Positions 10,001-22,000 of a stretch of 64,000 nt of DNA are shown in pieces. The stretch's first letter is position 1, and each line of letters starts with the position of its first letter. Origin of the DNA: Dendrocalamus latiflorus (lineage: Eukaryota; Streptophyta; Magnoliopsida; Poales; Poaceae); assembly GCA_017311315.1 (NCBI GenBank), contig CM029627.1, positions 2,169,805-2,233,804 on the forward strand, read 5' to 3'. A model generated the notes under the pieces. That model was not told the origin of the DNA. It made no database searches and worked only from the letters and a program-made list of their open reading frames with translations. Made by a program: the position numbers and the translations under genes.

Positions 10001-13000
10001 ATCCACCCAATTCTATTTGGTCTTCAGGACTTTATTCTTTGGGTACTTAATCTTCATGATCAAGATTTATTAGCGGGTTTGTGAGAATTCTTCCCTGAAT
10101 TCTGTACTTCTCTAAGTCTCATCATTCTAATTGCACGCACGCACCTTTCAAAGCTAGATGCGGGGAGTGACTTAGTGAATAAATCTGCCAGATTTTCACA
10201 TGACTTAGTATGTAGTACTTTAATCTCGTCCATCTTTTGCAATTCATGTGCATAGAAGAACTTGGGGTTGATATGCTTTGTCAGATGACTCTTCACATAG
10301 ACCGTTTGTACTTGTGCGACGCAAGCTGCATTATCTTCATAGATAATCGTGGGGGTTTGCACAATGTTCATCCCACATGACCGCTGAATGTGGTGAACCA
10401 TTCGGCGGAGCCAAGCGCACTCTCGTGCGGCTTCATACAGTGCTATAATTTCTGAGTGGTTCGTCGAAGTAGCTACCAGGCTTTGCTTAGACGATTTTCA
10501 TGAAATTGCAATTCCACCACACAGGAATACATAGCCTGTTTGTGACTTTGCGGTATGTGGGTCCGACAGGTACCCAGCATCTGAATAGCCAATCAAGTTC
10601 AGATCTTGATTCTTTCTGTAGAACAATCTGAGGTCCTTGCTACCTTGGAGGTATCGGAATATATCCTTTATGCCCTGCCAATGCCTTTTGGTGGGCTCTG
10701 CACTGTACCTTGCTAACAGGTTCACGGTAAATGCAATGTCCAGTCTAGTGCAGTTTGCTAAGTACATGAGTGCTCCCACTGCACTCAAGTATGGGAATTC
10801 CGGTCCCAAGACTTCCTCCCCCTCTTCCCTAGGTCGGAAAGGATCTTTTTCTTGCTGTAAAGACCTACCGATCATCGGCACTTTCGAGGGAAACGCCTTC
10901 TCGAAGCCAAACCTTTCTAGCACCTTCTGAGTGCAGGTTGACTGATGTACCAAGATTCCTTCAGGTTCATGCTCAAGCTGCAAGCCTAAGCAAAACTTGG
11001 TCTTACCCAAAATTTTCATTTCAAATTCTGACTCCAAGTAGGAGCTTGCTTCTTTTATGTCTTCGGCTGTCCCGATGATATTCAGATCATCTACATACAC
11101 AGATATACAGAATCCATTCTGGAATCACCGTATAAATACACAAGGACAGTCTTCATTGTTCGTGTAGCCTTTCTTGCAGAGAAAGTCGCTTAAGCGATTA
11201 TACCACATTCTTCCAGATTGTTTCAGTCCATACAGTGACTTTCTGTGTTTCACACTGTACAGATTTCTATTTGCTCTATCTTGGTTCGGGAGAGGGGTTC
11301 CTCCAGGGACTCTCATATAAATCTCCGAATCCAAGTTACCGTAAAGGTATGCAGTCATAACATCCATCAATTTCATTTTTAAGTTCAAGTTCACTGCCAT
11401 TGACATCAAGTATCTAAAGGTAATTCCACTCATGACTGGGGAGTAGGTTTCTTCATAATCAACTCCAGGACGTTGAGTGAAACCTTATACTACCAGCCTT
11501 GCTTTGTATCTCACTACTTCATTTCTTTCATTTCTCTTTCGAACAAATACCCACTTGTACCCAACGGGGTGTATGTGGGGAGGTGTGCGGCACACGGGCC
11601 CAAACACCTCTCTTTTGTTCAGAGATAGCAATTCAGTTGCTATTGCCTTCTTCCAATCTTCCCAATCTGATCTTTTTCTTACATTCAGCGAGCGATGCAG
11701 GCTCGGGATCAAGATCGATGATTGTGACAATTTTCTTTGCGAAGTAGATATCAATATTGGCTGTTGTCCTATTCAGGGACTCTCCCGTGTGCACATAATT
11801 TATAGCTATTTCTTCATGAGTTGCTTCTTCTGGAGCGATTGCTTCTGCTGGATCTTCACCTTGCGCATTGCTTCTTTCAATTACGGTGGCAAGTCCCTTT
11901 AGTTTTTCGGCTCCGATGTGTGCGCACACATCCATGCCGATGGGGGTATTCAGATCTGGTATGCCCTGTTCTGAAGGTGTCATACTTGTGCCAGGTCTCA
12001 ACTGGCTCCCCTTCTCATTCTGGGGGACTTCAATGATCGGCTGTGATAAGTCTTTCTTATCCTTTTTCACCAGGCGTCCCCGGTTACTAAGGATTCGAGG
12101 AACTGGAGTTCTCGTCCTCTTTTTTATTTTTCTGAGGCCTCTGGACGAGATTAGGGATACCTTCTGCTTTCTTTGGTATTTCAACCCTCTCCAGTGCAGT
12201 GCGTGCAGGCACATGCGACTTAGTCACGCTCTTCAAATCACTAAAGTGATCGGGCAGTTGGTTTGCTAATGCTTGCAAGTCGATGATCTTCTGGACCTCT
12301 TTTTCAGTTTCACTAGTGCGCGGGTCATGTGCATGAATTCCCGTGACTTCCCACGTAATTTCCCGACATTTGTCATCAACGGGTTGATTTCCTCCCCCTA
12401 ATGACGGGAAATTATTCTCATCAAAAATGCAATCAGTGAAGCGGGCAGTATGCAAATCTCCCGTCATGGGTTCCAAATACCTGATTATGGATGCAGTCTC
12501 ATAACCAACGTATATCCCAACCTTGCGGAGATGGCCCATTACAGTACGCTGTGGAGGTGGTATAGGTACATAAACCATACATCCAATCCTCCTAAGATGA
12601 GAAATTTTCGGTGGTGACCCTTGCGCTAGTTGCGTAGGTGAATGGATGTTGTAGGCCGAAGGTTTAAGGTTGATGAGATTCACTGCATGAAGGACTGCGT
12701 GTCCCCAACATGTAGCTGGTAAATTACTTTTATGCAAGAGGGGTCGGGCAATAAATTTAATTCTTTTAATTAAAGCCTCTGCCAAACCGTTCTGGGTATG
12801 GACATGTGGTACCGAGTGCTCAACTGCAATTCCCATCCCCATGCAATAATCATCAAATGCCTTCGAAGTAAATTCTCCGGCGTTGTCCATTCTGATGGAC
12901 TTGATATGATGATCTGGAAACACATTTCTGATGCGGATGATCTGCGAGATTAATTTTGCAAATGCATGGTTTCTTGTGGACAATAAACCCACATACGACC

Positions 13001-16000
13001 ACTTCGATGAAGCGTCAATGAGCACCATGAAATACTTAAATGGCCCTGAGACGGGCTGAATGGGATAGCAAATGTCTCCCTGGATGCGTTCCAGAAATGC
13101 AGGGACTTCATCCTTCACTTTCAGAGTGGAGGGTCTAGTAATTAGTTTCCCAGTGGCACATGCAGGGCACACAAAATCTTCATGATTCGGGAAATTCTTC
13201 ACATTAATATTATGCCCATGCGAGTTATTTATTATGTTTCTCATCATCCTAAGACTTGGGTGGCCTAATCTGTCATGCTAGAGACAGAAGAGTTCAGAGC
13301 TTCTAAACACTGTCTTCAGAACAGTGTACGCTGCAGGCGCTTTAATGTTGGTATAATATAGCCCAGTTTCAAGTGAAGGAAGTTTTTGTAATATACTTTT
13401 TCATTCTCTTCGCGCTTCGTAATGAGTAGGTATTCCTTACCGTACTCTTCTTTAGCCTCAACGTGAAAATCGTTGGCGCAAATATTCTTAAAACTTAGGA
13501 GAGTTCTAGCCGATTCTGAGTACAATAAGGCTTCTTCAATGACCAAAGTTGTGCCCATTGTGGCTCTTCTCGAACCAATTATACATGCATCGCTTCTGGC
13601 GATTGTCGTAAGGCTGCCAATGCTCTTACGAATCGACTAAAAATACTCAATCTCTCTTAAGATGATATGCGTTGTGCCGCTGCTAGCTAAGCACACTTCC
13701 TTCATAGGGCGCTACACGTGTTCTAATATAGGGTATTTATTAACATGTATGAGAAGGCAATCAACACATAAATAAAATACTCCAATATCAGAACATATCA
13801 TGCCATCATAAACTAAATGAATGAATTCTCTCGGGGGTGACATTCTCTTCAAGAGAAATCATGGCGGTGGCTGTTTCTAGGTCGAGAGGGGGTGCTGCTG
13901 CCGGGATAGGTTCAACCTCCATCAACTCAGGCAGCTGCTCAACATGCTCCCCCTCAACTCCTGCAAAGTGGGCTTCAGGCTACCCTTTGCCATCCCACTT
14001 TGGCTTGATAGTCTTATTCTCACGTGGAGCATCTGATTTGCCTTTCTAGGCTGTGGCCTTACCCTTCCTTCCCCTTCTCTTAATCAAGGGTTTTCGCACC
14101 TTGTAGCTCTCAGCGTTGGCTTCACAGCCAGTGGAGCTCCCAGATGGCTGAGTGACTTAGTTCTTGTGGAGAACTTCGTTCTAAGCTTCCGCAACTTGTA
14201 TCATATCAATCAATTCGGCATATTCCTCATAGCCGTCTTGACGATAATTGCGTGCGGATTGTACTGCATTGGGGTGGAAGGTGGATAGGGTTCTTTCGAT
14301 CTTTTACTCGTCTGTGATCTGCTTGCCACAGAGTTGAAGATTAGTATAAATCCTGTGCAAGACAGAATTGTACTCCCCAAGTGTCTTAAAGTCGGCAAAC
14401 CTCAGTCTGATCCACTCTTACTCTGCTTGAGGAAGAATTGTGTACTTTAGCCTCTCAAACCGCTTCTCGAGTGCGGTCCAAAGTGCTAGCGCACTTTTCT
14501 CTGACATGTACTCATTCTTGAGAGTGAGACAGAGGTTGGACGTCATGCGGTCCGCTAATCCCAATAGCTGCGCGGAGCTTCTTGGCTCCAAGTACTATCT
14601 CGACATCGGATGCCCACGTTAGATAGTTTTGGCCATACAGGGCCAGCTCCTCGAACTCCCGGTTCGTGATGCTAGTCAATTAAATATGTATAAGTTTACT
14701 GCTGGTAAACATACATGGAATAATTTACTGCGGGTAAATAAATGGTACAAAAGGTTCTCGTAATGTTCCAGAATTTTCTATGCATTTTCTATAATTTTAC
14801 TGCTAATTCCAGTGATTAAAAGCAATTTTCAGCAATTACAATTAACCAAAAACAGTAAATAAATACAGAGAATAATAATGGCATAAATAAATAAATAAGC
14901 TTCAAATGCTAAAAATAATTCAAAATTCGGATTCCCGAGGCCCTTTTATGCTAGAATATAAATTTTCAGCAAAATCTGCAATTTCTAGGGGTTTCTACGC
15001 AAATTTTCAGTTCAGAGAAAAATTCGCGCAAATTTCTGATTTACAGAGGGGTTTTCTGAAAAATTCTGGACCCGCTCGTAAATTTGAGGGCATATTCGTA
15101 ATTTTCGGAACTACGAGGCCTTTTCTGCAAAAATTCTGGACTCAAATGCAAGTTTTAGGGCTTTTCGGTAATATTCAAATTGTCTGGGGTATTTTCTGAA
15201 AAGTGCCACCTCGCTCCCCGGTCGGGCCGATTTCCAGCCCACTTCCACCTTCTCCCCTTTTTTCTTTGGACCAAATTGGGCCCGTTCGAGCCGGCTACCT
15301 CGGCCTGCTCCGGCCGAATGGCCCACTTGGCCGGCCCGCCTATCTGGCTTAATTAGCCCACCTGGCCGTCTCAAGCTTCACAGGAAGGGTTTCCCCTTCT
15401 TGTTCCTTTCATGGCGGCGGCGGCACCCGGTCGGGCGGCGCTCAGCGCGGGGCACATCCGGTGCAGGGCGGCGTAGGGTGGCGGCGCAGAGAGGCCGGCG
15501 CAGGGCGGAGGCGGCTCGGCAGGCGGGGAGAAGCCGGCACGGCGGCAGCGCGTAGGCGCTCGCGGGCGCGCGGTTCGGTCCGGGCGGCGCTCAGCGGCTT
15601 CGGGCCGAGGCGGAGGAGACCGACGGATGCAGGTCGATGCAGGGAAGGCCGGCGGCTACGGTCTGAGTCGGGGAAGGCCGGCGTTCGGGCATGCGGGCGC
15701 GGGAAGCTAAGCGCCGGCGGTGGAGGACAAGGCACGTGCGGGCGCGGAAGGCGAGGAGGCGGCCGGTTGCGCGTGCGGGTGGGCCGGTGAGGTGGTGCGG
15801 CCACTTCGAGGCGGCGACGCACACGCGCATGCGGGCGCGGTTGGTGGCCGGTGGCTGCGCGTGGCCGCGGGTGGCGGCGTACGGGTGGAGGATGCCTGCG
15901 GCTGCGGGCCGAGGTGGGGAGGTCAGCGAGCTGCGGAGCCCAAACGACGACGACCCAATTAGCTGGACGCTGCCATGGATTGCACGTTCTGCCTTCCTCA

Positions 16001-19000
16001 GATCATCGAGGGTGAGGAGGTTAGCGAGATCTGTTGTCGCCCACTCTTCCATCGTGCCTACCTCAACGCCTGGCTTGTTTGCCCACGTGCCACCTACCCG
16101 CTCTGTTGTAACTACCTCCTCCCCTGTGAGCCCCTGTGAGCTTGCACCCTCAATGACGTTGACACCCACGATGCCCTCTCCTCCTCACCGTCGACCACTA
16201 TCGCCGCCTCCTCATACTCCCATAGGTGGATCGGTGGTGCAACAAGCTGGCAGGAGCAGGGAAAAAATTCGTCCAAAATTTCGCTATTTCGGTGAAATTT
16301 CGTTCCTTTCGCTGCAGACCAAAAAAAACCGGTCTCGGTCAAAAAATTCACGCGTATTTGAACCGACCGGTCAGACTCGGCCCGACGATGCAGCGAGCCG
16401 CACCGCACGCATCGCGCAGCCAGCCGAAAACCCAAGCCCACTCCTCCCACGCCGCACTCCCCACTCCCCAGCCTCTCGTAACCCTAACCCCAGCGTCGTC
16501 TCACCGAGCGGCGGGCGGCGGCCATCCCCATCCTCCACGGGGAAGAACGGCGGGCGGCGGCCAAGGAGGGGAAGAAGAGTGGCGGCCATCCCCATCCCCA
16601 ATCTCCACGGAGCGGCGGGCGGCCAACCCCCGGCCCCATCCTCCACCGAGCGACGGCCAGGGGGATTCGACGGCAGCGCCGCTCCCTCCCCGGTCGATTC
16701 GACGGCGGCGCGCTCGACCTCCCCCTTTTCCCCAACTTCCCCGAGGTAGATTGAACAGAGCGTCGGCGATCATTCGCTCTGCCTGCGGCAGCGGCACAAG
16801 GGGAGAGGAGGGTGTCGCTGATGGTGCTACTGGAGCAGGCGGAGCAGCAATGGACGGCCGGCGGTGGCGAGTGTAGGCACACGAAGATGCGGCATCGAAG
16901 GAGAGGAGGAAGGGTGGCATGGGAAGGTATTTATCTCAATTCTCAAATTTTGGTTAAATTTCATCAAAAAATTGATTTTTTTCGTCCAAAATTCGAACGA
17001 AATGAATGAAATTTCGTTCTTTCGTTCCTTTCGCTGGCAGCCGAATTTTTTTTGCATCCGAAAGAGTAAACCCTGAGCAGGAGTAGGGATGCTCTTTGGT
17101 GCTCATCGAAACTTGTTTGATTTTGTTCGCGTGGGGCATGGTGAGCATGTCAAGATTTTGCACTTTGTTTAATTTTTAAAATAAAACTTGTTGAAACTCC
17201 TTAAAACTTTGATTGAGACTTGTTGAATCCTTTTGAAACTCCTTAAAATTTCTTGAAACTTTGGATAAAACTCGTTGAAACTCTCTGGCTAAAATTTGTT
17301 GAAACTTGATTTCAAAATCTAAAACTTGGGCTTGAAATTTAGTTAATTTGGATGTACTTGCATGACCTCTTTCTTTTAATTTGCTAATTTTTGTTTAATT
17401 ATTTTTACGAATTTTAGTTAGTTATGGATATTACTTTGGAAATCATATGGAAATCAAATTGCTAATTTTTTTATTTTTTATTGGGTGTTGATAAACATCA
17501 TCCAAATATTTTCTTCCTCACTATCATCCAGATTTGTGACCGTTAGATTAGAAATCCAACGGCCACGAATTCTCCCCCCTAAAAAAAACTCCCCCTAAAA
17601 AAAGGTTGTTGGATATCTAATCCAACGGTCTTAAATTTGGATGATTGTTACGAAGAAAACATCCATTTTTTATTTGAATTTCTCTTAATTCAGATTGTAT
17701 TTGACATTAACTCTTTTTTCATCTAAGTCGTTGTAACTTGGGTTCACTAGATTAATAGCTAGATCTTTCTCTAAGCATATAATTAGTACATATATAGATA
17801 TATTTTTATGTCTTTAAGTCAACTAAAAAAAATATAATCCTTTAAAATCAAGACTAACCAAACTAAGAGCTAGATGCTTAGTTTTTATAAGATTTCTAGC
17901 ATATTTTTTCTTAGCAACTCTAAAAGACCTATCTGTAACACCCCATGTAACCATATGGGACATTACTATAGAACGTCATCGCCAAAGTGAAGAATAAATA
18001 AGTACAATAAAAGAAATCGCAAAGAGTTTAAAACTTTATTAACACTTTAATTGAGAACCAACGGAAGCTGGAATAAATACTTAAAACATGGGACTGGTCC
18101 ACTTCTAACCAAATAAAGAACGAATGAAACAACAAAACAGTGGCAAACCACGGTGGTGAAAACTCGAGTGCTCACACCCATGCATGATGCTATCACTCCA
18201 CTGGCCTTTTACCTGAGACTAAAAAGAGCAAGCGTGAGATTTGGAAATCTCAGCAAGTACCCAACAACGGTCGCAACACAAGAGTAAAGACAAGTAATGC
18301 AATCACGTGAAATAAAGGACAAGCATCACAAGTAAATAACGGTTACAAGATGAAAGCAACGAACAACTGATATCGGGGATACTGACATAAGTGGGAGATG
18401 GATATCATGGAGACTGTGTATTAAAGATAGTTGTTATGTGACAAGTTATAGCAAGGGTGCCGGCGACCTCATCCCACATACCTCGTTTTACGCGAATAGC
18501 TAGGCACAACCTTGTCCTTGACTGTATAACCGCAGACGGGGTGTAATATCCTGTGTAACGAGAATGTACAATCCCCCGTACGTTACCAGGTTGGGTGGAA
18601 ATGACCCCTATATGTGGGTAGTCCCGGCGTGATAACCATTAGTTCGTTATTTAGCGAATTATACATGATATAATTAGAGAATTGTGATTAAATTAAGGTA
18701 AAGTTATGAGAGTAACGATTTAATACAATGAGACCGGGGAGACATGATTGGTGATACTAGGTGATAAGGTAACCGATACATCATGGACAGATTAAATAGT
18801 ATGAACTGAAGGAAACTAAGTGATGGCAAGGATAAGGCTATAATAAAGTTATGAGAAATAGAAAGATATGCTAGAGTTGAAAATGGAAAGACATAGTTTC
18901 TGATATGAGAGCGATGTGGGATAATGATAAGGTGATAGTGATATAGAGATTAACCTAAAGAGGTATTATAATATAGCTCATACAAGGTTATCAACCAATC

Positions 19001-22000
19001 AAGTTTTATTATGTGATAAGTGATTATTAGTCAGATTAATAGATTTAATATATACACCATTCATGGCTTAAATACAACATCAAACAATTATTGGAACATA
19101 ATATTCGAAACTAAAACATAGCAGCCCTAATATCAAAAGAGTGTCAATAATTTAATCCTAAGTTAAAGCGTGTTCATATGCTACCCCCCATTAACAATTT
19201 AAGCACAGATTCTAAAATACTAATTAAAAGCATGAACTCTAGAACATTTAGCTGAACATCATAATTACATAGTAGCAGGTGAACTAAAATAGCCTAGAAC
19301 ATCATGACATGCATACGGTATTAAACGTCTATAAATAAGCAAACATGAACAATATGATAATAACCAGACAACATTAGTGATAAGATATTGACCAGATAAG
19401 CTTTAGTGATACACTAGTAGCCAGATAACTTTAGCGATATAAAATTGGCCAGGTAACTTTAGTGAAATGATTTTAGCGATATGATATTATCCAAGGATAT
19501 AACGTGAGCCAGGCAATGGTAGTGATGTGATATTAGCTAAGCGGTATGTTATGAGCCAAGTGACCTTAACGATATGATTTTTACAATATGATATTAATCA
19601 AGCAAGCATGAATGACATGATAATTATACTCAATGATAAGGTGATAAGTAATTTAGAAACATATGATATGCGAAACGGAAAGGTCACGGCCGCGAGGTAC
19701 TTGCCTTGAGTATGCTTAACGGACACACTGCACGATCAGTCCGAAATGTACAACTGCCTAGCTGCTCCCTCAACAGCTGCGTGCGAACCTACAGGGTGGT
19801 ATGGAAAAACACCGATAAGATATGATAAATTTGATAAACAAACGACATGTGATAAATTGATTGGAAGGAAAATAGTCGTTCGGCCGAGCGAACGACCATT
19901 CGGCCACACGAAAATGTGTTCGGTCGCAAGAACGGTCGTTTGGCTGGGAAAAACGATATTCGGCCGCACAAACTGCCGTTCGGTCGCATGAATCGCCGTT
20001 CGGCCACATCTGCCACCAGCCACCAGCCGCCGCCTCCGGCCGCCGCTGCCGAAGCCGTGCGTGCGCAGACGGCCGTGCGTGCGGGCGCAGGCGCGTGCGG
20101 CCACTGCCATGCGAGCCGACGCCGCCGCCGACAACCGCCGCCCACAGAGCTGGCCACCGCCTCCGCGCCCGACGTCGTCGCCGCCGTGCCTAGATGTGCG
20201 CGTGCGCGCTCGGCATGCGTGTGCGCTGCACGAGCCGCGGCTGCCGCTACCGCCGCTTGCTGGCTAGGCCGCCGCCACCCTGCGCTGCCGCCGCAGCCGC
20301 CATGGCGGAACCTCGCACACAGTCGGGAGCGCACGCGCGAGGCCATGCTGGGCGTGCTGCCGCCGCCTGTCGCCGCCGCCACCTCCGCCGGCGCCCATGC
20401 AAAACCATGCGAGAGAGAGATTGCAAGAGAGAGAGAGAGAGTTAGATGAAGAAAATGGAACACGTGTGGAGTTAGACTAATTAGAGATAGAGGAGAGAGA
20501 GTTCGGTTAGGTTAGATTTTCCTTTTTTTCTTTCTTTTTTTTGGATGCTACACTACCATCGACTTTTAGGCCCTATTTGGCACAGCTTCATCAACAGCTT
20601 CATGAGCTGTTGTGAGCTGTTTTTTGCCAAACACCCTTTTTGCAAACAGCTTCATGGATGAAGCTCTTTAAATCATGCTCTCACAAGGGAATGGGGTGGG
20701 GTGAAGCTGAAAATAGTAGCTTTTCACAGCTCTCTCCCTCAGGCTCGCAGTTCTAGGAACCCACTGCCCTTATAGTTGACAGAAATTACAGCACTTTGCC
20801 ACTGGGTCCCCACGCCTGTTTCCTCTCCTCCCGTTCGCACTTCTCTAATGATTTTAATTTTAATTTTAATTTTTTAATTCATACTCATTCAAATATATTA
20901 TTTTTTTAATTCATATGACCATATACAAACATACAACTCCAAATGTTAGAACAAGTTAGGTAGACAGGGGCATCTTGGACAATTGCGCTCTTTCAGTCAT
21001 GCATGAAGTTGTTGGTGAAGCTGTTTTGCCAAACAATTTTTCAAAACAGTTTTAGCTTCACCAGTGAAGCTGCTCATGAAGCTGAAATAAAAAAACAGCT
21101 TCACTAGTGAAGCTGAGCTATGCCAAACGGGGCCTTAGTATATAAAATAGATAGATTAGTTCCTGTCTACAAGAAATATTACTCGACAAAAAACTGAATG
21201 CACGATATTAGGTCTATTAACCTATGCAGATCAAGTGTAGGGTCAACACAGATCGATCTGCTACAATTGGAGGTATATATTATCGAGATCGAGGGGGTGC
21301 TTATTTTAGCAACCGGCGAGATCAAAATAAGCTTTAAACAACACCAAGTCGATCGCCTCCGTCTCACAAAAAAAAAAAAGTCGCCAATGTACAGCGTCAA
21401 GACTCAAATTGGCCAACTTCCCTTCTTCACCTCGATACAACACTAGAAGTTGACGTAAATAACAAATTATAAATTCGATACGCATCAATTCTTTTCATGT
21501 GTCACGTGCGTTCGAGGTCTCGTTTAGTGCCGAGGACATGTTTAGTTTAGCTAGATATTCCTTATTTGCCAGTGTACTTTCTCTTTTCAGTTGTGAAGAT
21601 AAATTTGTTTTAGTTTACTAGATCTTTTGCATCAATAGCATAGAAATAACTATTATATCTTCTCTTGTTTGGACAGATGATCGACTACAATGTACCTGGA
21701 GGTGAGGATGCATCCATGATATTTGGCTTGGGGTTCCGCAGCACCGTAGTCTAAACAATCTGCATATGTCTGAACTGAAATTTGGATTTGTGTGAACACA
21801 AATGCGGGTTCTATACCATCTGTATTCGTATTAAACAGTCAAGCTAGATGAGTTTCCGTACAAAATCTTTGATCATGTTTGAAAGTCGCGGAAAATTCCA
21901 ACACAATCACCTTTTTCTCTGAAGGGAAGTTGAATCGGGGGCTGTCAGTGATTGACAGTTACCTGCTGTTGAAAGAAGGAAGTGAGGTTACTGAGGAAGA

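Larger units (their letters stand above)
9554..14690 (-). mobile_element. Degenerate Ty1-copia retrotransposon in FPPS-like intron 1
   Basis: Read on the minus strand the order is gag remnant, integrase, reverse transcriptase and RNase H, then a purine tract (ccatgggggagtg) and a 3' LTR. Integrase ahead of reverse transcriptase is the copia order. The frame is broken in several places, including a TGA inside the RNase H linker near 10498. No 5' LTR was found on the right side, so the element is truncated or rearranged beyond about 14690. It lies antisense to the host gene and is removed with intron 1. Confidence 0.85.

Noticed and set aside
15442..16920. Long open frames on both strands (100-350 residues, Arg/Pro/Gly-rich)
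   Set aside because: Very high GC gives long frames by chance on several frames at once; no domain, no splice logic and no conserved motif. Treated as repeat-derived.
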